A DNA stretch of 64,000 bases. Source: Cellulomonas sp. P24. GTDB lineage: Bacteria > Actinomycetota > Actinomycetes > Actinomycetales > Cellulomonadaceae. Below the pieces are notes generated by a model. That model was given only the letters and a program-made list of their open reading frames with translations. It made no database searches and was not told where the DNA came from. The stretch is taken from assembly GCF_024704385.1 (NCBI RefSeq), contig NZ_JAJDFX010000002.1:3596001-3660000 (forward strand), given 5' to 3'. Shown in pieces: positions 1-10,706 of the stretch. The position numbers were made by a program, and so were the translations under genes. Within the stretch, counting starts at the first letter, position 1. The number at the start of each line of letters is the position of its first letter.

Positions 1-2
1 GC

Positions 3-68
3 GACGTGGGGGAAGACGCCGGGACCAGCGGTCCTGGCGAGACGAACGAGGGAGAGGGCGATCGATGA
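3..68 (+). CDS. C-terminal end of an upstream CDS (partial)
   Basis: An open frame enters from the left edge and ends in TGA at 66-68. It overlaps the ATG of the next gene at 65 in an ATGA junction, the coupling used repeatedly in this operon. Only 21 residues are visible (acidic, Gly-rich, ending GEGDR), too few to identify. From the operon type, a PP2C-family phosphatase opposing the kinase two genes downstream is a reasonable guess; nothing in the residues shows it. Confidence 0.5.
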   Translation, partial: DVGEDAGTSGPGETNEGEGDR

Positions 69-1066
69 TCATCCCCGAGTACACGCAGGGTGAGTGGTAC
101 GCGATCGTCGCGGAGGGGCTCGTCGTGATGCTCGACCCGTCGGCGCCCGCCGCTCTCGTCCGCGACTCCTGGGCGAACCTGCGTGGCGGTGGTGGCCTCG
201 ACGGACAGGTGGCGCTGTTCGAGCGGGTGCGCATCGACGACCTCCCGGACCTGGCGATCGTCGACATCGCCGGGGGTCGCGTCCGCGCGGTCGTCCGTGG
301 CGGCGTCGAGGTCGAGGTGATCGCGCACGGCGCCCCGTCACTGCTCGGCGGCCACACGTCGGGCTCGTTGACCGAGCAGGTCGTCGAGGACGTCGAGCTC
401 GTGCGGGTCCGCGCGGTGCCGACTGCGCGGGTCGACCGGCGCAAGAGGTCGGGGATCCACCTGCCGGTGCTCGCCGCCGTCGTCACGGCCGACGCGGTGC
501 GGATCCAGCTCCGGTCCGCCGCGACCAGCAGCCAGGTCGACGAGCTGACGATCGAACGCCCGCGGGTCGGCGCGCCTGCGGCCGTCCTCGGCGACAGCGG
601 CCGCCGCGACCCGAACGGGGGTCGCCTCGGCGGACGACGGGCGACCGACGTCCCCGCTGCCCTGGAGCCGCGTGCCTGGCCCGCCGAGCGGACCTCCGGT
701 GACGGGGCCCGTCCGTCGTCCACCGGCGCACCGGCGCGGCTCCGGCTCTCGACCGGACTCGTCGTCGCGCTGGACCGTGCCGTGCTGCTCGGCCGGGCGC
801 CACAGGTCTCGCGGGTCACCAATGCCGAGCTCCCGCGACTGGTCACGGTCGCAAGCCCGGAGCAGGACATCTCCCGCACCCACGCCGAGGTGCGGGTCGA
901 GGGGGACGACGTCCTCGTCACGGACCTGCACTCGACCAACGGGGTCCTCCTCACCCCGTACGGCGAGCCCGCGCGTCGCCTCCACCCGGGTGAGCCGACC
1001 GTGCTGCGGCCCGGTGCCGTCGTCGACCTGGGAGAAGGGGTGACCTTCACCGTGGAGCGCGGATGA
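65..1066 (+). CDS. FHA domain protein
   Basis: Protein of 333 residues. The C-terminal ~100 residues form a forkhead-associated domain, which binds phosphothreonine peptides: LLGRAP around residue 240, SRTHAEV near 268 and STNGV near 292 match the conserved GR, SxxH and NG positions. The N-terminal ~200 residues are not recognised, with a low-complexity Arg/Gly/Ala/Pro linker between. There is no signal peptide or membrane helix, so it is probably cytoplasmic. Its stop overlaps the start of the Ser/Thr kinase by 4 bases, so the two are translationally coupled. The likely role is recognising phosphothreonine on the kinase or its substrates. Confidence 0.88.
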   Translation: MIIPEYTQGEWYAIVAEGLVVMLDPSAPAALVRDSWANLRGGGGLDGQVALFERVRIDDLPDLAIVDIAGGRVRAVVRGGVEVEVIAHGAPSLLGGHTSGSLTEQVVEDVELVRVRAVPTARVDRRKRSGIHLPVLAAVVTADAVRIQLRSAATSSQVDELTIERPRVGAPAAVLGDSGRRDPNGGRLGGRRATDVPAALEPRAWPAERTSGDGARPSSTGAPARLRLSTGLVVALDRAVLLGRAPQVSRVTNAELPRLVTVASPEQDISRTHAEVRVEGDDVLVTDLHSTNGVLLTPYGEPARRLHPGEPTVLRPGAVVDLGEGVTFTVERG

Positions 1067-2655
1067 TGAGTGCGTCGCGGGAGGCGCAGGACCCCCCGGT
1101 CATCCAGGGGTACGAGTACATCCGGGTCCTCGGGCTCGGAGGGTTCGCCGACGTCTTCCTCTACCAGCAGCTGCTGCCACGTCGACGCGTGGCGGTCAAG
1201 GTGCTGCTGTCCAGCTCCCTCGACGCGGAGTCGCAGCGCAGGTTCCAGTCCGAGGCCAACACCATGGCCCAGCTGTCCCACCATCCGTCGATCGTCACGA
1301 TCCACCATGCCGGCATCGCGTCGGACGGCCGTCCGTACCTGGTCATGGAGTACTGCTCACGCCCCGGGTTGGGGGCCCGCTACCGGTCCGAGCGCATCGC
1401 CGTCGCGGAGGCGCTGCGCATCGGTGTGCGGCTCGCCGCCGCCGTCGAGACCGCCCACCGCGCCGGGATCCTGCATCGCGACATCAAGCCGGCGAACGTC
1501 CTGACGACGGACTTCGGCTGGCCGGCCCTGACGGACTTCGGGATCGCGGAGACGATCGGGCTCGCCGAAGGGTCGTCGATCGGCATGTCGGTCCCGTGGA
1601 CGCCGCCGGAGCTGCTGGCCGACGAGCCGACAGGCGACGCGCGGGCGGACGTCTACTCGCTCGCCGCGACCGTCTACTCGCTGCTCGCGCGCAGGTCGCC
1701 GTTCGAGATCCCCGACGGCCCCAACTCGACCCCTGACCTGATCGCCCGGATCGAGCGTGCGGTGCTGCCCCCGACCGGGCGCGGGGACGTCCCGGACTCC
1801 CTGCAGCGGGTCCTCGCCCGGGCGATGGACAAGGATCCCGCCAGACGCTTCCCGTCCGCCCTGGCCGTCGCACGCGCGTTCCGGGAGGTCGAGGCCGAGC
1901 TCCACCTGCCGCAGACGGCCATCGACATCGAGGACGACCCCGCGCCGCCGGCCGCGACCGTCTCGGACGTCCTGCCTCCGCACGGCTTCCGCGAGGTGGA
2001 CCAGTCCACCCGGGTGCGGCCCGTGGTGCAGGTCGATGCGGAGGGAGAGCAGACCCGCCCGCAGCCACTGGTCGCGCCGACGCCCGTCGTGATGCCCGAC
2101 ACGACCCACGTCGCGACGCCCGCCGCCGACGCCGCCGAGCCGGGCGCGGAGGCCGAGACGAGGCGTGCACGCCTGCGGGGGGCCGATGTCCTGACCGCTG
2201 AGCACGCGACCCGGCGACGTCTCCCGCGTGGCGCGAGCGGCATCGCCGCGGGGCTCGTCGTCGCCGGCGCACTGGTCGCGATCGGGATCGCGGTCAACGG
2301 TGCCGCGCACGCGCCGGCCCGCCCGCTCGGGTCGGGAGACCCCTCCACCACGATCGTCGTCGACGACGTCCCGAGCCCGACCGGGTTGACGGGGAGCCGC
2401 GCGGCGGACGGCTCGGTGACGTTCACCTGGACCAACCCGTCGCCCAAGCCGGACGACCACTACCTCTGGGGGCTGCGGACCGCGACGACGGAGCCGGTGC
2501 TCGCCCTCGTGTCGGCGCCGACGGTCACCGTCCCGGTCGCAGCGCAGCGCGGACCGACGCCGAGCACCCCGGCGGCGGAGGTCTGCATCGAGGTGTCGAT
2601 CGTCCGGGCCGATGGTCGCGCGTCGGCGACGCCCGTCCTCGGGTGCGTGCGATGA
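1063..2655 (+). CDS. Membrane-anchored Ser/Thr protein kinase (PknB/Pkb2-like)
   Basis: Protein of 530 residues. The N-terminal ~275 residues are a Hanks-type kinase: Gly-rich loop GLGGFADV near residue 22, VAVKVL with the ATP lysine near 46, HRDIKPANVL near 138 and DFG near 158, all intact. A Pro/Ala-rich linker leads to one transmembrane helix at about 391-412. The outside part is about 115 residues and resembles an FN3 domain (PSPTGLTG...VTFTWTNPSP). There are no PASTA repeats, so this is not the cell-division PknB. It sits between an FHA gene and the giant FN3 gene, with 4-base overlaps on both sides, as in the Bifidobacterium pkb2-fn3 order. Confidence 0.93.
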   Translation: MMSASREAQDPPVIQGYEYIRVLGLGGFADVFLYQQLLPRRRVAVKVLLSSSLDAESQRRFQSEANTMAQLSHHPSIVTIHHAGIASDGRPYLVMEYCSRPGLGARYRSERIAVAEALRIGVRLAAAVETAHRAGILHRDIKPANVLTTDFGWPALTDFGIAETIGLAEGSSIGMSVPWTPPELLADEPTGDARADVYSLAATVYSLLARRSPFEIPDGPNSTPDLIARIERAVLPPTGRGDVPDSLQRVLARAMDKDPARRFPSALAVARAFREVEAELHLPQTAIDIEDDPAPPAATVSDVLPPHGFREVDQSTRVRPVVQVDAEGEQTRPQPLVAPTPVVMPDTTHVATPAADAAEPGAEAETRRARLRGADVLTAEHATRRRLPRGASGIAAGLVVAGALVAIGIAVNGAAHAPARPLGSGDPSTTIVVDDVPSPTGLTGSRAADGSVTFTWTNPSPKPDDHYLWGLRTATTEPVLALVSAPTVTVPVAAQRGPTPSTPAAEVCIEVSIVRADGRASATPVLGCVR

Positions 2656-5600
2656 CGTCGTGGCCCGGCGCGGCAGCACACCTGCGACAGCGGTGGAGGG
2701 ACGTCGTCCGGCCCGGCCGGAGCAGACGCCGCTGGACCTCGGCAGCGGCGGTGGTCGTGGCACCCGTGGTGCTGGGCGTGCTCGTGGTCGTCTACCCCGG
2801 ATCGCCGGTCGCTCGGCTCGACCTGAACGACGGCGGCGTGTGGCTGACGAACGCGACGGCGCTCAAGCTCGGTCGGCTCAACTCCCAGATCGACGAGCTC
2901 AACGGTGGCGTCGTGACCTCCACCCCGACGTTCGACGTCCTGCAGGACGCCGAGGACGTCCTGCTCACCCAGAACGGGACCGTGGCGCGGGTCGACCCGG
3001 CCACGGTGACGCTCGGGCCGGCGACCTCGGTCGGGGCGACCGCGGTCGTGACCATGGCCGCCGGGACCGTGGTGTCGGTCGACCCGGTCGACGGCGCCAC
3101 GCGCATCACCGGGATCGACACGCTCGACCGGCTCGGTACAGGGCGGGCGCCGGACCTCACCCTCGGGGAGGGCGGTCGGGCGGTCGCGGCCACGAGCGGC
3201 GCCGTGCTGGCGGTCAGGGCGGCCGATGGGCAGATCCGACGTCTCGTCAGGGCGGGGGGCACGGTCAGCGGACGGGCGGACGGGACCCTGGGGGACGGGG
3301 CCGCCGTCCGGCTCGACGCGCTCACCGCGGTCGGTGACGTGCCGGTCGGGCTGAGCGCGCAGACCCTGCTCCTGCCCGGTCGGACGGTCGACCTCTCGGC
3401 GCTCGGCACCGGCCTGGTCCTCCAGCAGCCCGGGCCACGCTCGGACGCGGTGCTCGTCTCCGGACGGACCGCGCTCGCGTCCGTGAACCTCGACAGCGGG
3501 GCCGTGACCCGGTACTCGACCGGGGGTCGGGGGCTCCGGCCGCTCCCGTCCTGGTGAACGGGTGCGTGCACGCCGCGTGGGCGTCGAGCGGCTCCAACTA
3601 CCTGAGCATGTGCGCAGGTCAGGGGCCCGAGCTCGAGACGCTCGAGGGGCTGGCGTCGGACGCGACCATCGTGTTCCGGGTCAACCGGTCGGTCGTCGCG
3701 CTCAACGACTCCCGCCGAGGGCGGCTGTGGCTGCCGCTCGTGGACGCCAGCGCCCGGGAGCCGAACTGGCAGGACATCGTGCCCGAGACCGCGCCCGAGA
3801 ACAGCAGCACGCCTGCCGACGGCAGCCGGACCCAGCAGACCCTCGCGACCGAGTGCACGCCACGGTCCGCGCCGCCGACGGCGCGCGACGACGCGTTCGG
3901 CGTCCGACCCGGGCGCACGGCGATCCTCCCGGTCATCGACAACGACTCGTCCTCGGACTGCGGGATCCTCGCGATCTCGGAGTTCGACGGCATCCCGGCG
4001 TCGTTCGGGACGCTCCAGCTGGTGTACGGCGGCCGTGAGCTGCAGGTCTCGGTGGCGGCGGGTGCGACCGGGACCGTCAGGTTCACCTACACGATCACCG
4101 ACGGACGCGGGGCTAACGCACCGTCGACGGCGACGGTCGAGCTCACCGTGCACGGTGCGGGCGTCAACGCGGCCCCGGTCCAGCTCCGCATCGGATCCCT
4201 GGCGGTCGACCAGGGCGGCCAGGCCACCTATGCGGTGCTTGCGGACTTCGGCGACCCGGACGGCGACGACCTCCTGCTCCTGAGCGCCTCGGCCACCGAG
4301 GGGACGGTCAGGTTCCGTCAGGACGGGTCCGTGACCTACCTGGCGACCGGGAAGACCCTGGGCCGCACCCAGGTCACCCTGGCGGTCTCGGACGGCACGG
4401 ACACCGTGACCGGTGTCCTCAACGTCGACGTGCGCCCGGCCGGCTCGGTCCCACCGGTGATCGACCCGGTGATGGCGGTGACCTACGTCGACGCACCCGT
4501 CACGATCCACCCGCTGGACTCGGTGCGGTCCACCTCTCAGGAGCAGGCGCGGCTCGCCGGCGTCGACGACGTCCCCGGAGCCACGATCACGTCCGACCTC
4601 ACCGCAGGCACGTTCACCTTCAGCGCGGCCCGGCCGGGCACGTACTACGTCTCGTTCCTCGTGACCGCGTCTCCTCAGCAGGCGACGGGGCTCGCCCGGA
4701 TCGACGTCCGCGAGTGGCCCGCGAAGCCGGACCCGCCCATCGCGGTGCGTGACCTCGCGCTGCTCCCGCCGGGTGGCGACGTCACGGTGAACCCCCTGGT
4801 CAACGATGTCGACCCGAGTGGTGGGGTGCTCCTGCTGCAGTCGATCGACGTCCCCGACGGGTCAGGCCTGCGTGTCGCGGTGATCGGGCACCAGCTCCTC
4901 GAGATCTCGTCGACCCGGGTCCTGGAGGCTCCGGTCCGCGTCGGCTACACCGTGTCGAACGGGGTGGCGGCGGCGACGAGCGAGGTCGTCGTCCAGCCCG
5001 TGCCGGCATCCGCCGCGCAGCAGGCGCCGGTGGTCGAGAACATCAGCGTCGCGGTGCGCACCGGCGGGGTCGTGACGATCCCGGTGCTCGACCACGCCGA
5101 GGACCCGGACGGCGACCGGCTCACCGTCGTCCGGCAGCTCGCGGAACCGCTCGGCCCCGGCCAGGGCCTGCTGTTCGTGACCGGCGACGTGCTCCGCTAC
5201 CAGGCCACCGGCACGCCGATGACGGTCCACGCGACGTTCAGCGTCCAGGACACGGCCGGCAACGTCACGTCGGCGCAGCTCACGGTCGACGTCCACGCGT
5301 CCGACCCGACGACCAAGTCCCCGCCCCTGCCGCGCGACGTCACGGCCCGCGTCTTCCAGGGCGAGAACATCCGGATCCCGATCCCGCTCGTGGGCATCGA
5401 TCCCGACGGCGACGGCGTCGTGCTCCTCGGTGAGGACAAGGCGCCGCTCAAGGGGCGCATCACCGGCGTCGGTGCGGACTGGATCGAGTACGAGGCGCTG
5501 CCGGGCGAGGTCGGGACGGACACCTTCACCTACGCCGTCGAGGACTGGGTCGGTCAGCGGGCCATCGGCACGATCCGGGTGGGCATCAGCCCGCGACCGC

Positions 5601-8506
5601 GCGATGCCGCACCGGTGATCGCGCGCGACGACGCCGTGACCGTCCGTCCTGGTCAGCAGGTCGAGGTGCGCGTCCTGGCGAACGACATCGACCCGAACGG
5701 CGGGGAGCTCACCCTGTCCGAGACACTCGGCCTCCCGGCAGGCGTCGACGCCCGCGTCGAGGGCCGCCGGATCATCGTGGTCGCCCCCGACACGGCCGGC
5801 GTGTACCCGATCGTCTACAGCGCCTCGAACGCCCGGGGGTCGACCGCGACCGCGGTGCTCATGGTGACGGTGGATCCGGCAGCGCCGTACCTTCCGCCGG
5901 TGGCGAGGGACGTCGTGGTGCCGGCGACCGACACGCTCAACCGGACGAGCGTCGAGGTCGACGTCCTCGCGGTGGCCCAGAACCCGAGCGGCCCGCTGAG
6001 TGACCTCGCCGTCTCGGTCCCGGCCTCTGCCTCGGCGGTGGCGCGTGTCGATGCCGCGGACAAGGTCGTCGTGACGCTCGTCGACCATGCGCAGACCCTC
6101 CCGTACCTGCTGACGAACACGAACCCGCAGGCCGGTGGCGTGAGCACGTACGCATTCATCACCGTCCCGGCGCTCGGTGACTTCCCTCCGGTGCGCCGCC
6201 CGAAGGCACCCGCGCTCAGGGTGGCGTCCGGCCAGCCGTTGACGATCTCCCTGGCCGAGCAGGTCCAGGTCGCCCCGGGCAAGGTCGCGCGGATCGCCGA
6301 CCCGGCGGCGGTGACCGCGACGAAGTGGAACGGCGGTCCGCTCACGGTGGACCCGACGACGCTGACCTTCACCTCGGCGCCCGGCTACGCGGGTCCGGCG
6401 TCGATCACGGTCCCGGTCACCGACGGCGCCTCGGCGTCCGACCCCTCGGCGCGCACCCAGGTGCTCACGCTGCCGATCAGCGTCTACGCGGTCGACGACT
6501 ACCCGCCGACGTTCGACCCGTCGGTGATCGAGGTCTCGCCCGGCGAGGCGGCGGTGTCGGTCGACCTCGCCGCGTTCACGACCGGGCCGTCGGACGCGAA
6601 CGGCACCGTCGTCCCGTACGCGTTCCTGCTGACGTCGGCGGTGCCCGCCGGGTTCACCGCGACCCTCGAGGGGTCCGTGCTGCGGGTGAGTGCCGGCCAG
6701 AGCACGGCCAAGGGCACCACCGGCAGCCTGTCCCTGTCGCTCGGCTACGGGCGCAGCGGGACCATGGGCGTCCGTGTCGAGCTGCGGGTGATCGCGAGCT
6801 CCCGGCCGCTGGCCCGGGTCGCCGACCACGAGGTCCCCGACGGCGTCGAGGGGCAGGACCGCACCATCGCCGTGCTCGCCGGCTCGTACAACCCGTTCCC
6901 GGACACTCCTCTCACGGTGGTGTCGGCGGTCGTCGAGACGCCGGGGGGCGGGGACAGCGGTCGTGAGCGGGAGCAACGTGGTGGTCCGGCCTGCCGCCGG
7001 GTTCATCGGCACGATGATCACCCGCTACAGCGTCCGCGACGCCACCGGGGATCCCGATCGGGTCGTCGAGGGACGTGTCGTCACCGTGGTCCGCGGGCGC
7101 CCCGACGCCCCGACCGCACCGCGTCGCGTCGAGGTGCGTGACCACACCGTGGTCCTGGCGTGGGACGCCCCGGCGATCAACGGTGAGCCGATCACCGGGT
7201 ACCGCGTGACCGCGACCCCGACGGCCGGGGGTGCGGCCGTGGTGACCGAGTGCGTCAGCACGACCTGCACCGTCGACACCCTCACGAACAACGTCGAGTA
7301 CACCTTCACGGTCGCGGCGAAGAACGCCGTCGGGTGGTCGGACGACAGCCCGTCGTCGGTGCCGCTGCGGCCCGACACCCGACCGGACGCACCGGCGGCA
7401 CCGACGCTCACCTTCGGCGACGGCCAGCTCACGGCGACGTGGCAGCAGCCGGCCAGTGCGGGATCACCGGTGACGTCGTACGCCGTCGAGATCAGCCCGA
7501 GCCCCGACAGCGGACCCGCCGCCCTCACCTCGACCGCGACGACCACGACCTTCACCGGACTGACGAACGGCAAGCAGTACACCGTCCGCGTCCGGGCGGT
7601 GAACCGGGCCCCGGACCCGAGCGACTGGAGCCCGGCGTCCGCCCCGATGGCTCCTGCGGCGCCCCCGGACGCGCCCGCCCCGACGGCGACGCAGCAGGAC
7701 ACCGGGTCGTTCGGCACCGGCACCATCACCGTGACCTGGACGACGCCACCCGATCACGGCGACACCGTCAGCGGCTACGAGCTGACGGTCGACGGAGGGG
7801 CCGCGCTGAGCCTGGACGGCACGACGCTCTCGTACCAGCTCCCCGACGCCCAGCGTGGCCAGACCTACACGTTCGCGGTGCGGGCCAAGAACAAGGCCGG
7901 CTGGTCGGCGTGGGGCGCCACGACGGGCGAGATCTGGAGCGCCCCCGGCACGCCGACCTCGGTGACCGCGACGGACGTGCGGGCCGCCGACACCCCGTGG
8001 GGCTCCGGCCAGCTGGCGCTCTCCTGGGTCGCACCGGCGGACACCGGCGGCACCGGGATCGCGATCGACCACTACGAGGTCGACGGGTACCCCACACCGG
8101 TCACCGGCACCACGTTCACGGCGACCGGCCTGATCGGGGGACCGCGACGACCGTCCGCGTGCGCGCGTGCAACACGAAGGCGGCGTGCAGCGACTGGGCG
8201 ACCGTGACCGCGACCCCGACGACGGTCCCGCAGCAGCCGACGGTCACGGTGGACACGACGGTCGCCGGCGAGATCACGGTGCACTGGGGTGCGCAGGGCA
8301 CCGGTGGCCTGGCGATCCGTGGCGTCCGGTACCGGATCGACGGGCTCCCGGTGGGCTGGCGCACGGTCCCCGCCTCAACTGACGGCGTGCGCGTGTCGAT
8401 TGATCCCGGGGACCACACCGTCGAGGTGCAGGCCGACAACGCGCTCGGCTGGAGCACGACGACCGCCGTCGCGGTGACGACCACCGTCGCTGCACCGGCG
8501 GGGTGA
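2652..8506 (+). CDS. Giant surface protein with Ig-like/cadherin-like repeats and FN3 domains (frameshifted three times)
   Basis: The open frames 2652-3557, 3554-about 6960, 6963-about 8140 and on to 8506 read as one protein. Correcting one base at each of the G runs 3522-3526 (one missing), about 6943-6953 (one extra) and 8136-8140 (one missing) gives exactly 1,952 codons. The protein has a basic N-terminal tail, one membrane anchor at residues 30-48 and a propeller-like region to about 330. From about 400 to 1450 there are Ig/cadherin-like modules with DPDGD or DPNGG turns, and five FN3 modules start near 1483, 1579, 1673, 1764 and 1859. The ATG at 2652 overlaps the kinase stop. It is a type II-like extracellular protein, probably an adhesin or wall-spanning sensor, equivalent to Fn3 of the PFNA cluster. 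Confidence 0.82.
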
Positions 8507-8588
8507 GCGAGATCCACGTGCTCCCGACGAGCAGCGCAGCGTGACCGGCCGAGGGCGTGCCGCGGACGACCGAAGAGAGAGAAGTCGC

Positions 8589-9551
8589 ATGACACCCGAG
8601 CAGAGCGCATGGTTCGCCGAGACGTTCGACATCCTGGTGGACAACGTCGGCCAGGCCGTCCTCGGGAACGAGCACGTCGTGCGGCTCGCGCTCACGGCGA
8701 TGCTCGCCGAGGGGCACCTGCTCCTCGAGGACGCCCCCGGCACGGGCAAGACCTCTCTCGCGAAGGCGATCGCCGCGACGGTGCAGGGGACGCACGGCCG
8801 GATCCAGTTCACCCCCGACCTGCTGCCGTCGGACGTCACCGGTGTCACGATCTACGACCAGGGGACCGGTGCGTTCGAGTTCCACCCGGGGCCGATCTTC
8901 GCGTCGGTCGTCCTCGCCGACGAGATCAACCGGGCGTCGCCGAAGACCCAGTCCGCCCTGCTCGAGGTGATGGAGGAGTCGAGGGTCTCGGTGGACGGGG
9001 TGTCGCACACCGTCGGACGACCGTTCATGGTGATCGCCACGCAGAACCCGATCGAGCAGGCGGGGACCTACCGTCTCCCCGAGGCGCAGCTCGACCGGTT
9101 CCTCATCAAGACCTCGCTCGGCTACCCGGACCGCGCCGCGACGGTCGAGATCCTGGCCGGTTCGGCGGCCCGTGACAGGACCGCGAGCCTGCTCCCGAGG
9201 ATCACCACCGTCGCCGTCGGCGAGATGGCCGAGCTGGCCGCCGGGGTCCATGTCGACGCCGCGATCCTGGACTACGTGGCGGCGTTGATCGAGGCGACCC
9301 GTGCCGACCCGCAGGCGGCCGTCGGGGTCAGCGTCCGCGGGGGGATCGCCCTCGTCCGGTGCGCGAAGGTGTGGGCGGCGTCGAAGCGGCGCACGTTCGT
9401 CGTGCCGGACGACGTGAAGGAGCTCGCGCTGCCGGTCATGTCGCACCGGATCGTCCTCGAGACCGAGGCGGAGTTCGCGGGGGTGACCGCCGCGGCGGTG
9501 CTGTCCCGGGTGGTCGCGCAGACGCCGCCACCCGTGGTTCGGGTGGACTGA
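8589..9551 (+). CDS. MoxR-family AAA+ ATPase
   Basis: Protein of 320 residues starting at ATG 8589; an upstream in-frame start at 8541 adds only non-conserved residues. The P-loop EDAPGTGKT is at residues 47-55, Walker B VVLADEIN near 110 and a sensor-type ATQNPIEQ near 145; the C-terminal lid domain is present. MoxR ATPases act as chaperones that assemble or activate partner proteins, and they are normally followed by a DUF58 gene, as here. The preceding gap of 82 bases (8507-8588) holds no recognised feature beyond a purine-rich stretch before the ATG. It corresponds to the aaa-atp gene of PFNA clusters. Confidence 0.93.
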   Translation: MTPEQSAWFAETFDILVDNVGQAVLGNEHVVRLALTAMLAEGHLLLEDAPGTGKTSLAKAIAATVQGTHGRIQFTPDLLPSDVTGVTIYDQGTGAFEFHPGPIFASVVLADEINRASPKTQSALLEVMEESRVSVDGVSHTVGRPFMVIATQNPIEQAGTYRLPEAQLDRFLIKTSLGYPDRAATVEILAGSAARDRTASLLPRITTVAVGEMAELAAGVHVDAAILDYVAALIEATRADPQAAVGVSVRGGIALVRCAKVWAASKRRTFVVPDDVKELALPVMSHRIVLETEAEFAGVTAAAVLSRVVAQTPPPVVRVD

Positions 9552-10706
9552 GTGCGACGGCCGCGGCTGCCGGTCACGTCGACCGGCTGGGTGGTGCTGG
9601 CTGCCGGTGCCGGGGCGCTGGCGGTCGGGTGGCAGCGCGGCTGGGTCGAGGTGGCCACCGCGGGGGCGGTGCTGCTCGTCCTGTTCCTGGTGTCGCTCGT
9701 CTTCGCGGTCGGGCGCTCGTCGTACGCCGTGACGCTCGAGCTCGTCGACACGCGGGTGCGCATCGGTCAGCGTGCGCTCGGTCGTGTCGAGGTGGTCAGC
9801 ACGGCGCGCAGGCGCCTCCTGCCGGCACGGGTCGAGCTGCCCGTCGGCGCGGGGTCGGCCACGTTCGCGTTGCCGTGGATGGTCCCGGGTGCCGTGCACG
9901 AGGACGTGTTCTCCATCCCGACGACGCGCCGTGGCGTGATCACCGTCGGACCGGTCCGGTCGGTGCGCGGCGACCCTCTGGGACTGCTGCGTCGACGCGT
10001 GCGGTGGACGGACACGATCGAGCTCTACGTCCATCCTGAGGTCGTCGCGCTCACGGGGGCGAGCGCCGGCGTCCTGCGTGACCTCGAGGGGCAGTCGACG
10101 CGCGAGCTGTCGAACAACGACATGTCGTTCCATGCGCTCCGCGTCTACGTCGCCGGGGACGACCGCCGCAACATCCACTGGAAGACCACCGCGCGGACCG
10201 GCCAGCTGATGGTGCGCCAGTACGAGGACACCCGACGGACGCACACGGCCCTGGCCCTCGCCACGTGCACCGAGGACTTCTCCGACGACGCCGAGTTCGA
10301 GCTCGCCGTCTCCGTCGCTGCGTCGATCGGGGTGGGGACCGTCCGCGACGAGCGCGGGCTGACGGCGTGCGCCGGGGAGTCGGTCCTCCGGTCCTCGAGC
10401 AGCGTGCTGCTGCTCGACGACTGCTCAGGGCTGGTCATGGGTGACGACCAGCCGCGAGTGGCCGACCTCGCGGCCATCTGCGCGCGCCGGGCCCCCGACG
10501 CGTCCGCCGTGATCGTCGTCCTGGGTTCGGTGGTGCCGGAGGCCGACATCCTTGCCGCCGTTCGCGTGCTGCACGGGGTGCGCACGGTCGTCGTCGGGTG
10601 CTCGGTCGGCGTGCCGCTCTCGGTCCGCACCCGCCGCGGGGTGTCGTTCGTGACGCTCGGCGACCTCGCCGACCTCCCCCAGGCGCTGCTGGCGGTGGGG
10701 TCGTGA
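9552..10706 (+). CDS. DUF58 domain membrane protein
   Basis: Protein of 384 residues starting at GTG 9552, directly after the MoxR stop. Two N-terminal membrane helices lie at about residues 9-25 and 36-55. The signature stretch YVAGDDRRNIHWKTTART near residue 200 is the conserved DUF58 motif. DUF58 proteins carry a vWA-like fold and are encoded next to MoxR ATPases; the biochemical role is unresolved. The stop overlaps the GTG start of the transglutaminase-like gene (GTGA at 10703-10706). Confidence 0.9.
   Translation: MRRPRLPVTSTGWVVLAAGAGALAVGWQRGWVEVATAGAVLLVLFLVSLVFAVGRSSYAVTLELVDTRVRIGQRALGRVEVVSTARRRLLPARVELPVGAGSATFALPWMVPGAVHEDVFSIPTTRRGVITVGPVRSVRGDPLGLLRRRVRWTDTIELYVHPEVVALTGASAGVLRDLEGQSTRELSNNDMSFHALRVYVAGDDRRNIHWKTTARTGQLMVRQYEDTRRTHTALALATCTEDFSDDAEFELAVSVAASIGVGTVRDERGLTACAGESVLRSSSSVLLLDDCSGLVMGDDQPRVADLAAICARRAPDASAVIVVLGSVVPEADILAAVRVLHGVRTVVVGCSVGVPLSVRTRRGVSFVTLGDLADLPQALLAVGS

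Noticed and set aside
4862-7021. Long minus-strand open frame opposite the giant gene
   Set aside because: Arg/Asp/His-rich shadow frame; the plus strand encodes clear Ig-like modules with DPDGD turns.
3520-8140. Programmed ribosomal frameshifting in the giant gene
   Set aside because: Three shifts of different sign at plain G runs, without slippery heptamers or stimulatory structures I can identify, fit base-count errors better.
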